Assembly (NCBI RefSeq): GCF_006442975.2
Contig: NZ_CP083954.1
Span: 62,001-126,000, forward strand
DNA from: Mesorhizobium sp. B2-1-1
GTDB lineage: Bacteria; Pseudomonadota; Alphaproteobacteria; Rhizobiales; Rhizobiaceae
Direction: 5' to 3'
DNA: 64,000 nt
Shown here: positions 46,883-56,928 of the stretch, piece by piece
Layout of the letters: each line of letters starts with the position of its first letter
How positions within the stretch are numbered: position 1 is the stretch's first letter
The notes under the pieces: model-generated
Databases searched by the model: none
What the model was told of the DNA's origin: nothing
The model's input: the letters and a program-made list of their open reading frames with translations, nothing else
Program-made: the position numbers and the translations under genes

Positions 46883-47691
46883 GCAAGATGGCCGGCTTCA
46901 AGCCGAAGCATTTCCTCTGGCAGGTCGAAGGCCGGATCGCCAAGGTCCGGCTCGACCGGCCGAAGCGCAAGAACCCGCTGACCTTCGACAGCTATGCGGA
47001 ACTGCGCGATACATTCCGCGACCTCGTCTATGCCGACGATGTCGATGCCGTGGTGTTCCTGTCCAATGGCGGGAATTTCTGCTCCGGCGGCGATGTCCAC
47101 GATATTATCGGCCCGCTGGTCAAGATGGACATGAAGCAGCTCCTGGCCTTCACCCGCATGACCGGCGACTTCGTCAAGGCGATGCTGAACTGCGGCAAGC
47201 CGATCATCGCGGCGGTCGACGGTGTGGCGGTCGGCGCCGGCGCCATCATCGCCATGAGCTCCGACATCCGCATCGCCACGCCGGACGCCAAGACGGCATT
47301 CCTGTTCACCCGCGTCGGTCTTGCCGGCTGCGACATGGGAGCCTGCGCGATCCTGCCGCGCATCATCGGCCACGGCCGCGCCGCCGAACTGCTCTACACC
47401 GGCCGCAACATGACGGCTGCCGAAGGCGAGCGCTGGGGGTTCTACAACAGGTTGGTCGATGCCGCATCGCTCGAGGCCGACGCGCTCGACATGGCGGCGA
47501 GCATCGTCTCCGGCCCGACCTTCGCCCACGGCATTACCAAGACGCAGTTGAACCAGGAATGGTCGATGGGCCTTGACCAGGCGATCGAGGCGGAAGCTCA
47601 GGCGCAAGCGATCTGCATGCAGACGCGCGATTTCGAGCGGGCGTACAAGGCGTTCGTTGCCAAGGAAAAGCCGGTGTTCGAGGGGAATTGA
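46879..47691 (+). CDS. Enoyl-CoA hydratase/isomerase family protein
   Basis: A 270-residue crotonase-fold protein. The first oxyanion-hole segment is [14 protein letters not shown] (about residues 57-70), and the second lies in [16 protein letters not shown] near 149-164. The two Glu residues used by hydratases are not both evident (CDMG occupies this region), so it may act on an unusual CoA ester, for example in ring cleavage. It is coupled to the MarR gene by ATGA and precedes a palindromic repeat. Confidence 0.88.
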   Translation: MSKMAGFKPKHFLWQVEGRIAKVRLDRPKRKNPLTFDSYAELRDTFRDLVYADDVDAVVFLSNGGNFCSGGDVHDIIGPLVKMDMKQLLAFTRMTGDFVKAMLNCGKPIIAAVDGVAVGAGAIIAMSSDIRIATPDAKTAFLFTRVGLAGCDMGACAILPRIIGHGRAAELLYTGRNMTAAEGERWGFYNRLVDAASLEADALDMAASIVSGPTFAHGITKTQLNQEWSMGLDQAIEAEAQAQAICMQTRDFERAYKAFVAKEKPVFEGN

Positions 47692-47724
47692 GGATGAGCG
47701 GGTTGATGGAGACGTTGGCGGGAC

Positions 47725-47889
47725 AGCGCCCCCCTCTGGCCTGCCGGCCATCTCCCCCTCTAGGGGGGAGATTGGCAGCTTCGGCGGCGGCAGCCATCCT
47801 GCGGCGCAGGCGATTCGCGAAAGCCGAGATGAGGATCGATCTCCCCCTTAGAGGGGGAGATGTCCGGCAGGACAGAGGGGGGCGCCGTA
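47725..47889. repeat. Palindromic intergenic repeat, copy 2
   Basis: This is the second copy of the element at 34521-34688. The right arm, from GGGGGAGATGTCCGGCAGGA to GGCGCCGTA, is nearly identical. The left arm, CCCCTCTGGCCTGCCGGCCA and following CTCCCCC, has diverged. Internal inverted CTCCCCC/GGGGGAG blocks are kept. It sits between the enoyl-CoA hydratase and acyl-CoA dehydrogenase genes. Hairpins could reduce read-through inside the operon. Confidence 0.8.
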
Positions 47890-47922
47890 GAGCACGGACT
47901 CTGGAGAATAGCGGAGGCAGAA

Positions 47923-49071
47923 ATGCCTGACCGCTCCTTCCTCGACTGGCCCTTCTTCGAAGACCGTCATCGCGAACTGGCCGGGCACCTCGAGGCATGG
48001 TGCGCGAAGAACCTGCCCGTCGATCACCATGACGTCGACACTGCCTGCCGCGAGCTGGTGCAAAAACTCGGCCGGGACGGCTGGCTCAAGCCGACGGCGC
48101 TCGACACCGACAATCCGGGACCGCTCGACGTGCGCACCTTGTGCATCACGCGTGAGACGCTGGCGCGGCATGACGGGCTCGCCGATTTCGCCTTCGCCAT
48201 GCAAGGGCTCGGCACCGGAGCGCTCAGCCTGTTCGGCACGCCGGAACAACAGCAATGGCTTTCGAAGACGCGCGCCGGCAAGGTCATTTCCGCCTTTGCG
48301 CTGTCGGAACCGCGCTCGGGATCGGATGTCGCCAATATGGAGATGACAGCGACCCGCGATGGTGACGGCTATGTCCTGTCGGGCGAAAAGACCTGGATCT
48401 CCAATGGCGGCATCGCCGATCTCTATGTCGTCTTTGCCCGCACAGGCGAGGCACCCGCCGCCAAGGGGCTATCAGCCTTCATCGTGCCCGGGGACAGCAA
48501 GGGCCTCGGCATCGCGGAGCGCCTGGAAGTCATAGCGCCGCATCCGCTGGCACGACTGTCTTTCGATCAGGTCCGCCTGCCCGCCTCGGCGCTGATCGGC
48601 AAACCGGGCGACGGCTTTCGCATCGCCATGTCGGTGCTCGACGTGTTCCGCTCGACCGTCGGCGCGGCGGCACTCGGCTTTGCTCGCCGCGCACTCGATG
48701 AAAGCATCAAGCGGGTGGCCGAACGCAAGCTGTTCGGCGCGCCGATGGCCGAGCTGCAGATGGTGCAGGGCCATATCGCCGACATGGCGCTCGACGTCGA
48801 TGCCGCGGCGCTTTTGGTCTACCGCGCCGCCTGGACCAAGGACATGGGCGCGGCGCGGGTAACGCGCGAGGCGGCGATGGCCAAACTGTTCGCCACCGAC
48901 AAGGCGCAGGAGGTGATCGACAAAGCGGTGCAACTGCATGGCGGCGACGGCGTCCGCAAGGGTCACATCGTCGAAAGCCTGTATCGCGAGATCCGCGCGC
49001 TGCGCATCTATGAGGGTGCTTCCGACGTGCAGAAGGTGGTGATCGCGCGACAGGTGATGGGGGCGGCCTGA
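47923..49071 (+). CDS. Acyl-CoA dehydrogenase family protein
   Basis: A 382-residue flavoprotein: [18 protein letters not shown] and [13 protein letters not shown] are the two FAD/substrate signatures (about residues 122-170), and the C-terminal YEGASDVQK (near 365) supplies the catalytic Glu. It would oxidise an acyl-CoA intermediate of the ring-derived chain or act as a cyclohexanoyl-type dehydrogenase. GCGGAGG lies 6 bases before the ATG. Confidence 0.9.
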   Translation: MPDRSFLDWPFFEDRHRELAGHLEAWCAKNLPVDHHDVDTACRELVQKLGRDGWLKPTALDTDNPGPLDVRTLCITRETLARHDGLADFAFAMQGLGTGALSLFGTPEQQQWLSKTRAGKVISAFALSEPRSGSDVANMEMTATRDGDGYVLSGEKTWISNGGIADLYVVFARTGEAPAAKGLSAFIVPGDSKGLGIAERLEVIAPHPLARLSFDQVRLPASALIGKPGDGFRIAMSVLDVFRSTVGAAALGFARRALDESIKRVAERKLFGAPMAELQMVQGHIADMALDVDAAALLVYRAAWTKDMGAARVTREAAMAKLFATDKAQEVIDKAVQLHGGDGVRKGHIVESLYREIRALRIYEGASDVQKVVIARQVMGAA

Positions 49072-49128
49072 ACAGGGCGCGTCGTCGGACTGGACTGTTT
49101 TCGAACGCGGATATTGCGGAGAGTTGAA

Positions 49129-49524
49129 ATGCACGAGATCCTACAGCCGGATGGCTGGGCCAAGCCAGTCGGTTACGCCAATGGCGTAGCGGCTCGCGGG
49201 CGGCTTGTCTTCGTCGGCGGACAGGTCGGCTGGAATGGGCAGTGCCAGTTCGAGACCGACGATTTCGTCGGACAGGTGCGGCAGACGCTTCAAAATATCG
49301 TCGCGGTGCTGGCGGAGGCCGGAGCTGAGCCGCGGCACATCACGTCGATGACGTGGTATTTCACCGATAAGAGCGAATATCTGGCCAATCTCAGGGGTAT
49401 AGGCGAGGCCTATCGCAAGGTGATCGGCCGGCATTTCCCGGCGATGGCCGCGATGCAGGTGATGGCACTGGTCGAGGACCGAGCCAAGGTGGAGATCCAG
49501 GCCACCGCGGTTATTCCGGAATAA
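49129..49524 (+). CDS. RidA family enamine/imine deaminase
   Basis: A 131-residue YjgF/YER057c/UK114 protein (VFVGGQVGWNGQ, EAGAEPRHITSMTWYFTD). RidA proteins hydrolyse reactive enamines and imines, releasing ammonia. The usual Arg of the active site is not plain in the last segment (VEDRAKVEIQATAVIPE). It follows the acyl-CoA dehydrogenase by 57 bases. Since anthraniloyl-CoA reduction would leave an amino-ene, a deaminating role here is attractive but inferred. Confidence 0.87.
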   Translation: MHEILQPDGWAKPVGYANGVAARGRLVFVGGQVGWNGQCQFETDDFVGQVRQTLQNIVAVLAEAGAEPRHITSMTWYFTDKSEYLANLRGIGEAYRKVIGRHFPAMAAMQVMALVEDRAKVEIQATAVIPE

Positions 49525-49540
49525 TCGGCCGTCGCTTCGT

Positions 49541-49590
49541 CATCCTGGGTGCAGCAAGGAGCGTAGCGATACGGCGCAGACCCCAGGATG
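49541..49590. repeat. Short inverted-repeat element
   Basis: CATCCTGGG and CCCAGGATG bound about 32 bases containing GCAAGGAGCGTAGCGATACG. The same core (GCAAGGAGCGGAGCGACGCG followed by GCGCAGACCC) occurs in the larger element at 55057-55234. It lies between convergent genes and may end transcription from both sides. Confidence 0.7.
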
Positions 49591-49615
49591 AGAAATCAGG
49601 AAGGCATGGGCCAGA

Positions 49616-50710
49616 CTATTCTCCGCGAAGGCCGGCCTGCTCCAGCAGCGGCAGCACGTGATCGCAGAAATAGGGGAGTTCCTGCGTGTAGTTGACGAAG
49701 GACAGCGCAATGCCCTGGTAGCCATGCCCGGCAATGGCGGCCATAGCGGCGGCGATCGTTTCGGGCGTTCCGACCAAGGGATAGGTGCCGGCGCCGCCGG
49801 CGAAACGCTGGCGATAGCGGTCATAGGCATACGGGTCGTGCGACCGCGAGAATTCCTTTTTGCCGGCCATATGGGCATCGACCGCCTCACGGTCGGCCAG
49901 ATCGACGGCATAGCGTGTGTAATAGGCCTGCGCCTCCTCCATCGTCGGCCGGCAGACGACATGCGCCACGGTGTAGACGCCGACCTCGCGGCCAGCCTTG
50001 CCGGCCCGCTCACTGATATCGGCGACATGTTTGCCGGCATCGGCCATCTCGGAAAAGGTCGTGAACAGATAGTCACATCTGGCGGCAGCGAAATCGCGGC
50101 CCGGACCGCCGAAAGCCGCGTTCATCGTCACCGGTCGCGGAACTTGCAGGCTGGCCGGCCGGCTCACGGCTTCCTTGAGACGATAATAAGTGCCCTCATA
50201 GTCGAGAGGTTCAGCCGACGCATAAAGCCTTTCCAAAATTTCGATCCATTCGGCGGCCTGATCATACCCCTTCTCGACCAGCGGCGTGCCGAACATGCCG
50301 AATTCCTTCGGGTTCCAGCCGCAGACGATGTTGAGGCCGGCACGGCCCTGGCTGATATGATCGACCGTCGCCAGCGCCTTGGCGGCGTAGAGCGGATGCA
50401 CGAGCGGCACATGCACGGTCATGAACAGCCCGATCTGCTCGGTGGCCACACTGAGCGCCGCCGCCCAGGTGAAGGTCTCGAACGACCATTCGCGCACCCT
50501 GTTGCGGCCGCCAAAGCCGCGCCAGCGCGCGATCGGCAGCAGGAATTCCAGCCCCGCCCGGTCGGCGATCTGCGCCGCCGTCAGATTATCCTGCCAGCTT
50601 GCCGTCCAGCGTTCAGGCACATCCGATATGGCAAGGCCGCCATCGGCATTGGTCGAGAAGACGCCGAGCTTCAGTCTGTTTGGGCCGTGCAGGGGATGCG
50701 CTTTGATCAT
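49616..50710 (-). CDS. LLM-class flavin-dependent monooxygenase
   Basis: A 364-residue luciferase-like enzyme of the RutA/SsuD/DmoA group, using reduced flavin and oxygen. Family features are LLPIARWRGFGGRNRVREWS, LATVDHISQGRAGLNIVCGW and NAAFGGPGRDFAA. Members open rings or remove sulfonates and amines. The closest resemblance I can judge is RutA, which opens uracil. It is divergent from the aldolase gene across operator site c, so it probably belongs to the same regulon. A separate flavin reductase was not seen. Confidence 0.85.
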   Translation of the reverse strand: MIKAHPLHGPNRLKLGVFSTNADGGLAISDVPERWTASWQDNLTAAQIADRAGLEFLLPIARWRGFGGRNRVREWSFETFTWAAALSVATEQIGLFMTVHVPLVHPLYAAKALATVDHISQGRAGLNIVCGWNPKEFGMFGTPLVEKGYDQAAEWIEILERLYASAEPLDYEGTYYRLKEAVSRPASLQVPRPVTMNAAFGGPGRDFAAARCDYLFTTFSEMADAGKHVADISERAGKAGREVGVYTVAHVVCRPTMEEAQAYYTRYAVDLADREAVDAHMAGKKEFSRSHDPYAYDRYRQRFAGGAGTYPLVGTPETIAAAMAAIAGHGYQGIALSFVNYTQELPYFCDHVLPLLEQAGLRGE

Positions 50711-50759
50711 GTCCGGAACTCGCGGCGGGAGATCGACACGCTAGGCTCGCGCGAAAATA

Positions 50760-50773
50760 TTTCAAGCCTGAAA
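50760..50773. promoter_or_regulatory. Putative MarR-type operator, site c
   Basis: TTTCAAGCCTGAAA has perfect arms TTTCA and TGAAA around AGCC. It lies 50 bases upstream of the flavin monooxygenase start and 63 bases upstream of the aldolase start, so it can serve both divergent genes. Confidence 0.6.
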
Positions 50774-50835
50774 TAGCTTCGCCTCGCCGCTGTTTGCGGA
50801 TATGAATTCCGGCACGACAACAAGGGGATGGAACG

Positions 50836-51609
50836 ATGAGCGGGTTTCGCCACAAATGCATCGGCAGGGAAAGCCTCGTCGGTTCCTTTGCCGCCATTCC
50901 GCATCCCGTTGCGGTTGAGGTGATGGCGCAGTCCGGTCTCGATTTTCTCTGCATCGATTGGGAACATGCCCAGATTTCGCGCGACATGATCGAGGCGATG
51001 GTGCGCGCGGCCGACATCCATCGCGTGCCGGCCATGGTGCGCGTGCCCGGCCATGCACCGGAAGCGATCGCCGCGGCATTGGACAGCGGCGCGCAAGGCG
51101 TGCTCGTCCCGCGCGTCTCGACCGCCGCCCAGGCGCAGGCGGCGGTGAAGGCCTCGCGTTATCCGCCGACCGGCGAGCGCGGCGTCGGGCCCGGACGGGC
51201 CGCCGGCTATGGCTACCGCATCTCCGAATATCTCGCTCAGGCCAATGACAGCATCGTCGTGGCGGTTCAGGTCGAGACATCGGAAGGGCCGGCCAATATC
51301 GAGGCAATCGCCGCCGTCGAGGGCGTCGACGTGATTTTCGTCGGGCCCGGCGATCTCTCCGTATCGATCGATGCGATCGGCCTCAAAGGCGCCGACAAGC
51401 TCGCGCAAGCGATCCGCAGGATCATCGATGCGACAATCGCGCATGGCAGGACATCCGGGATCTTCTGCGCGAAGCCGCAAGATGTCGCCCGATGGGCAGC
51501 ACTCGGCGCCAGTTTCTTCATCCTGGCCAGCGACACGATGCTTCTGGGGGCTGGCGCTGCTGCCGGCAAAGCCCGCGCGGATGCCGAACTGGGCAGGAGC
51601 GGCCGCTAG
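50836..51609 (+). CDS. HpcH/HpaI family aldolase
   Basis: A 257-residue class-II pyruvate aldolase fold: DFLCIDWEHAQ (about residues 36-46), the catalytic Arg region in VRVPG, and the metal-binding Glu/Asp in VQVETSEG and GPGDLS. Such enzymes split 2-oxo-hydroxy acids to pyruvate and an aldehyde or succinate semialdehyde at the end of aromatic pathways. The first catalytic region and GSFAAIP at the start match. It is divergent from the flavin monooxygenase. Confidence 0.9.
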   Translation: MSGFRHKCIGRESLVGSFAAIPHPVAVEVMAQSGLDFLCIDWEHAQISRDMIEAMVRAADIHRVPAMVRVPGHAPEAIAAALDSGAQGVLVPRVSTAAQAQAAVKASRYPPTGERGVGPGRAAGYGYRISEYLAQANDSIVVAVQVETSEGPANIEAIAAVEGVDVIFVGPGDLSVSIDAIGLKGADKLAQAIRRIIDATIAHGRTSGIFCAKPQDVARWAALGASFFILASDTMLLGAGAAAGKARADAELGRSGR

Positions 51610-51648
51610 CGCTATCGAAAGGTATGCCAGGCGCCGCCGCTGCCAACT

Positions 51649-51662
51649 TTTTAAGCTTAAAA
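51649..51662. promoter_or_regulatory. Putative MarR-type operator, site d
   Basis: TTTTAAGCTTAAAA is a perfect 14-base palindrome, 40 bases after the aldolase gene and about 390 bases before the amino acid binding protein gene. It is the most symmetrical of the four sites. Confidence 0.5.
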
Positions 51663-52048
51663 CTTTTGCCTTGAAAACTGCCGCGGTTTGGATAAGCATT
51701 CCTCGATCGATGGCGACTGCCGTTCCGGACGGGCTTGCCGGACATCCATCGTGGTGCATCGGGTGGGATCAAAGGGTTTCAGTCCTTGTCGTTCATGCTG
51801 CCCCCAGTCATCCTCCAGCACGCGCCATGCGTGCGATGGCGTGCGCGCGCCAGATCCGCGATCCGCATACCGAGAGCATCGCCAACCTTGCCTTCCCGCC
51901 GATGTGCGTCTGCCGCGACCGGACAGCGCCCGACCGTATGGCAGCGAGCATGAATTGACGCCCCGCTGGGAGGTGGGGCGGCAAGAAACCGTGCGGGCAT
52001 CAGCCCGCCCGATCAACAACCAGAGGGAACACCCCAGAGGGACCAACA
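51663..52048. other. Long leader region before the binding protein gene
   Basis: About 390 bases without a recognisable gene. Short open frames on both strands lack similarity and good start sites. The last 90 bases contain GCCCCGCTGGGAGGTGGGGC and GCGGGCATCAGCCCGC hairpins just before AGAGGGA and the ATG, so a structured leader is possible. I recognise no riboswitch class. Confidence 0.4.
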
Positions 52049-52846
52049 ATGAGCCTGACCCGTCGCAATCTCATCCTTCTCGCGGCCGCCATCGGCATCG
52101 CCGCCGGACCGGCAACCGCCTATGCCGCCGATGTGCTCAATGTCGGCGCCTACCCGACCAACCCGCCCTTCGAGTACAAGAACGAGAGCGGCACTTTCGA
52201 GGGCTTTGAAGTCGACATCGTCAACGAAGCGGCAAAGCGCGTCGGCATGACCACCGACATCGCCGATCTCGGCTTCCAGGCGCTGTTCGCCGCCACCACC
52301 TCGAAGCGCATCGATGTCGCCATCTCGTCGATCACCATCACGCCGGAGCGGCTGAAGTCGCAGTCGTTCACGCAGCCTTACTATGATTCCGACATGGGCA
52401 TCGCCACCAAGACCGACAGCCCGATCAAGGCCGAGGCCGACCTCAAGGGCAAGATCGTCGGCGTGCTGTCCGGCTCGACCGGCGAGACCTGGGTCAAGGC
52501 GCATCAGGAGGCCGATGGCCTCAGCGACGTAAAGGGCTATGACACACAGCAGAACCTTTTGCTCGACCTCAGCGCCGGGCGCATCGACGCGGCTGTCAGC
52601 GACATTCCGGGCATGCAGTACTCCTTCACCAAGATGAAGGATCTCACCGTCAAGGAACGCATCAAGACCGGCGAACAGTACGGGCTGATGATGACCAAGG
52701 ACCACCCGCTGCTCGGCAAGCTCAACGACGCGCTGACGGCAATGAAGAAGGACGGCACGCTGGCCGCGATCCACAAGAAGTGGTTCGGCAGCGACGCGCC
52801 CGCCGATTCCTCGACCGCCAAGGAAATGCCGGTGCCGAAGGCCTGA
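52049..52846 (+). CDS. Polar amino acid-type ABC transporter substrate-binding protein
   Basis: A 265-residue periplasmic protein with a signal peptide (MSLTRRNLILLAAAIGIAAG, cut after AYA near residue 28) and SBP family-3 text: NPPFEYKNESGTFEGFEVDI and VAISSITITPERLKSQSF. An Arg-Arg pair suggests possible Tat export, but the hydrophobic core fits Sec too. The ligand should be an amino acid or a related small acid. The permease gene follows after 158 bases that contain a strong hairpin. Confidence 0.9.
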   Translation: MSLTRRNLILLAAAIGIAAGPATAYAADVLNVGAYPTNPPFEYKNESGTFEGFEVDIVNEAAKRVGMTTDIADLGFQALFAATTSKRIDVAISSITITPERLKSQSFTQPYYDSDMGIATKTDSPIKAEADLKGKIVGVLSGSTGETWVKAHQEADGLSDVKGYDTQQNLLLDLSAGRIDAAVSDIPGMQYSFTKMKDLTVKERIKTGEQYGLMMTKDHPLLGKLNDALTAMKKDGTLAAIHKKWFGSDAPADSSTAKEMPVPKA

Positions 52847-52864
52847 GCGGCGGCCGCCAAGGAG

Positions 52865-52893
52865 AACGTGCCGGCTCGAAAGGCCGGCACGTT
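52865..52893 (+). other. Hairpin between binding protein and permease genes
   Basis: AACGTGCCGGC pairs perfectly with GCCGGCACGTT around a 7-base loop, followed by CCGTTTG. It can act as a weak terminator or mRNA stabiliser, limiting permease expression. Confidence 0.65.
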
Positions 52894-53004
52894 CCGTTTG
52901 ATACATAGTCTCCCGGAACCAGCGCGGCGCGGCAAAACCGCTTTCGCTGTTCCGGACCTCTGCTCCGGCGTCAAGGGACGCCAAACGGTTCGGGAAAGCC
53001 TCCC

Positions 53005-53679
53005 ATGTCGCTGCTCGATACCTTCTTCAACGCCGACGTCATCGCGTCCAGTCTGCCGGCGCTGCTGCGCGGCTTTCTCAACACGCTGCTGCTCGGCCTG
53101 CTCAGCATCGGCATCGGCATCCCCATCGGCCTGGTGATCAGCCTGTTGCGGCTTTATGCGCCGAAGCCGCTCCGGTGGCTGGCGGTCGGCTACACCGATA
53201 TCTTCCGCGCGCTGCCGGTGCTGGTCGTGCTGATCCTGATCTATTATGCGCTGCCCTTCCTCGGCATCCGCCTGTCGTCCTGGGCTTCCGCCGTAACGGC
53301 CTTCGCCATCATCATGTCGGCCTATTCGGCGGAAGTGTTCCGCTCCGGCATCGAAAGCATTCCGCGCGGCCAGTTCGAGGCGTCGCAGGCGCTCGGCCTG
53401 CCGTTCCTTTTGACCTTGCGCAAGGTGGTGCTGCCGCAGGCGGTGCGCGTCGTCATCCCGCCGATGACCAGCAACTGCGTCTCGATGTTCAAGGACACCT
53501 CGCTCGCCTCCACCGTGGCGCTGCCGGAACTCCTGAAGGAAGCGACCAATGCGCAGTCGCTCTACGCCAACCCCTCGCCGCTGATCGGCGCAGCCCTGGT
53601 CTATCTCATCTTCCTGTGGCCGATGGTTCGCCTCGTCAGCCTGCTTGAAGACCGTTTCAAGGCCGAGAAGACGCGCTGA
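53005..53679 (+). CDS. Polar amino acid ABC transporter permease
   Basis: A 224-residue HisM/GlnP-type permease: [20 protein letters not shown] at the N-terminus, [20 protein letters not shown], and the EAA loop [20 protein letters not shown] near residues 126-145. A single permease can work as a homodimer. No ATP-binding gene of this class follows: the next gene is an aminotransferase. The ATPase must come from elsewhere. Confidence 0.9.
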   Translation: MSLLDTFFNADVIASSLPALLRGFLNTLLLGLLSIGIGIPIGLVISLLRLYAPKPLRWLAVGYTDIFRALPVLVVLILIYYALPFLGIRLSSWASAVTAFAIIMSAYSAEVFRSGIESIPRGQFEASQALGLPFLLTLRKVVLPQAVRVVIPPMTSNCVSMFKDTSLASTVALPELLKEATNAQSLYANPSPLIGAALVYLIFLWPMVRLVSLLEDRFKAEKTR

Positions 53680-53726
53680 CCGCGCCTACAATTTCCCCTC
53701 TACCGAGCACTTCGCAGGAGACGACC

Positions 53727-55007
53727 ATGAACAAGCATCAAGCCGCCAATGCGACCGGCACTTCCGGCGCGTTCCCTGTTGAAAGAATCCGGGCGATGTT
53801 TCCGGCCTTGCAGCGGGCAGGCGACTTCATCTTCCTGGACAACGCCGCCGGCGCGCAGATTCCGCAGAGCGTGCTCGATGCGGTGACCAACCATCTGGTT
53901 TCGCACAATGTGCAGCGCGGCGGCCGTTATGGGCGCAGCGTCACCGTTGACCAATCGGTCGCCGATGCGCGGACAAGCGTGGCACTGCTGATCAATGCCT
54001 ACAGCCCATCCGAGATCTGCTTCGGCATGAACGCCACCTCTTTCATCCGCCTGGTCAGCCTCGGCATCGGCCAGATGCTTGGAGAGCGCGACGAGATCGT
54101 CGTCACCGACATGGACCACGACGCCAACATCGCGACATGGCTGGCACTCGAATCCGCCGGCGCCAAGTTCAAGTGGTGGCGCATGCGCGAGGACGGCAAC
54201 CTGCATATCGACGATCTGCGCCCGCTTGTTTCCGATCGTACCCGGCTTGTCGCCTGCACGGTGACGGCGCATTCCATCGGCTCGATCGTCGACGTCGCTT
54301 CGGTGGCAGGGATCGCGCACGCCGCCGGCGCCGAAGTGTTCCTCGACTGCGTGCATTACGGGCCGCATGGGCTGATCGACGTCCAGGCATGGGATTGCGA
54401 CTATCTCGTCTGTTCCGGCTACAAGAATTTCTCGCCGCATATGGGTTTCCTGTGGGGCCGCTTCGAAACGCTGAAGCGACTGCCGACCTTCCGCGAGGAC
54501 TTCATCCCCGACGAGCCGCCCTACAAGGTCGAGGCCGGCACCTTCATTTACGAGAACGTGTCGGGCATGGATGCGGCCGTGCAGTATCTCGAGCTCATCG
54601 GCCGCAATCTTGCTCCGTCCAACAACCGCTCGCGGCGCGAAAACATCGTCGCCGGCATGGGCGCCATCCGCGACTACGAGCTGGTGCTGGCGCGCGAGAT
54701 GCTGGCTGTGCTGAAGAGCTGCGGGGCAACAATCTACGGCGTTTCCGAGGAGGCCCGGATCAACGAACGCGTGCCGACCTTCTGTTTCAACATCGGCAAA
54801 TTGTCGCCGCAGCGGATCGTCGAGGAAATGGCCGAGATGCAGATCGGCATTCGCGACGGCCACATGTACGCCCCGCGCCTGATGAAGCGCCTCAACCTGT
54901 CGATGGACAGCGGCGCCATCCGCGCCTCGCTGGTGCACTACAATACGGTCGAGGAAGTCAGGCGTTTCGGTGAAGCGCTGCGGGCTGTCATCGCGAAGCT
55001 GTCGTAG
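53727..55007 (+). CDS. Class-V aminotransferase/cysteine desulfurase-like PLP enzyme
   Basis: A 426-residue PLP enzyme of the SufS-like branch: [13 protein letters not shown] near the N-terminus, the cofactor region [14 protein letters not shown], Asp in [13 protein letters not shown] and the PLP Lys in [10 protein letters not shown] near residue 234. The Cys loop of true desulfurases is not evident, so it may act on another amino acid substrate. It starts 48 bases after the permease (GGAGACG site) and probably processes what the transporter brings in. Confidence 0.82.
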   Translation: MNKHQAANATGTSGAFPVERIRAMFPALQRAGDFIFLDNAAGAQIPQSVLDAVTNHLVSHNVQRGGRYGRSVTVDQSVADARTSVALLINAYSPSEICFGMNATSFIRLVSLGIGQMLGERDEIVVTDMDHDANIATWLALESAGAKFKWWRMREDGNLHIDDLRPLVSDRTRLVACTVTAHSIGSIVDVASVAGIAHAAGAEVFLDCVHYGPHGLIDVQAWDCDYLVCSGYKNFSPHMGFLWGRFETLKRLPTFREDFIPDEPPYKVEAGTFIYENVSGMDAAVQYLELIGRNLAPSNNRSRRENIVAGMGAIRDYELVLAREMLAVLKSCGATIYGVSEEARINERVPTFCFNIGKLSPQRIVEEMAEMQIGIRDGHMYAPRLMKRLNLSMDSGAIRASLVHYNTVEEVRRFGEALRAVIAKLS

Positions 55008-55033
55008 CGCTCGACCCTTTTCGCGAGAGAAAC

Positions 55034-55056
55034 CGGAGGCGTGACTGCCTCCGTTT
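55034..55056 (+). terminator. Rho-independent terminator after the aminotransferase gene
   Basis: CGGAGGC pairs with GCCTCCG around GTGACT and is followed by TTT, 27 bases after the stop codon. Confidence 0.75.
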
Positions 55057-55234
55057 CGTCATCCACGGGCGGAGCAAGGAGCGGAGCGACGCGGCGCAGA
55101 CCCGAGGATTCATGCCGTGATATGCGAGCGTTACCACGGTGCACAACCTGCTCCGCAGCGCTTTTCGGCTGAGATAACGGCATGGATCCTAGGATCTCCG
55201 CACCGCGTTGCGGCGCTCCGCCCTAGGATGACGA
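55057..55234. repeat. Large inverted-repeat intergenic element
   Basis: The outer arms TCGTCATCC and GGATGACGA are perfect. The inner arms GGGCGGAGC and GCTCCGCCC, then ATGCCGT and ACGGCAT, are also inverted. The core GCAAGGAGCGGAGCGACGCG is shared with the shorter element at 49541-49590. It lies between convergent genes and has no coding capacity. Confidence 0.75.
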
Positions 55235-55241
55235 ATTGGAG

Positions 55242-56068
<827 letters not shown>

Positions 56069-56072
<4 letters not shown>

Positions 56073-56926
56073 GCGGAGGCTCCCGCGGCCGAGGGCGCCG
56101 GCTCGAACAGCATGTCGGAAACGGTCGGCAGCCGGTCGCCGACCGCGTTCTCCGGCAGCGCCGACAGCAGCGCGCGCGTGTAGTTGCTTTTCGGGCTCTC
56201 GAACAGCGACAGCACGTCGGCCTCTTCCATCTTGCGGCCCTTGTACTGAACGATGACGCGGTCGGCTGTCTCGGCCACCACGCCCATATTGTGGGTGATC
56301 ATGATCAGGCCCATGCCGTATTTGGCCTGCAGCGAAACCAGGAGATCAAGGATCTGCTTCTGGATGGTGACATCGAGCGCGGTGGTCGGCTCGTCCGCGA
56401 TCAAGAGCTTCGGATTGCAGGCGATGGCGATGGCGATCATGACGCGCTGGCACTGGCCGCCCGACATCTGGTGCGGAAACGAGCTCAGCCGTTCTTCCGG
56501 ATCGGCAATGCCGACGAGCTTCATCAATTCGATGGCGCGCGCGCGGCGCTGGGCGCGGTCCATGCCCATATGGAAGCGCAGCACCTCCTCGATCTGGAAG
56601 CCGACGGTGAAGCACGGGTTGAGGCTGGCGATCGGCTCCTGGAAGATCATGGAGATATCCTTGCCGACGATCTTGCGCCGCTCGGACGGGCTGAGCTTCA
56701 GCAGATCGACGCCGTCGAAGGCCATGCGGTCGGCCTTGACGGTCGCGGTGTTGGGCAGCAGCCCCATCACCGCCAGCATCGCCACCGATTTGCCGGAACC
56801 GGATTCGCCGACGATCGCCAGCACTTCGCGCGGCTCGATCGACAGGTCGATGCCCTGCACGGCCATGAACGGACCGGCGGCGGTGTCGAAGGAAACGGTG
56901 AGATTCTTGATCTCGAGCAGGGACAT
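56069..56926 (-). CDS. dppD: Dipeptide-type ABC transporter ATP-binding protein
   Basis: A 285-residue ATPase: Walker A GESGSGKS near residue 40, Q-loop EPIASLNPCF, signature MSGGQCQRV (Cys instead of Arg at one position) and Walker [13 protein letters not shown]. The start ATG (MSLLEIKNLTV) is 2 bases after dppC. The longer frame upstream is antisense noise through dppC. Confidence 0.9.
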
Positions 56927-56928
56927 GC

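Noticed and set aside
51663..52048. Riboswitch in the long leader before the amino acid binding protein
   Set aside because: Hairpins are present, but no conserved core of a known riboswitch (glycine, SAM, TPP, cobalamin or lysine) was recognised.
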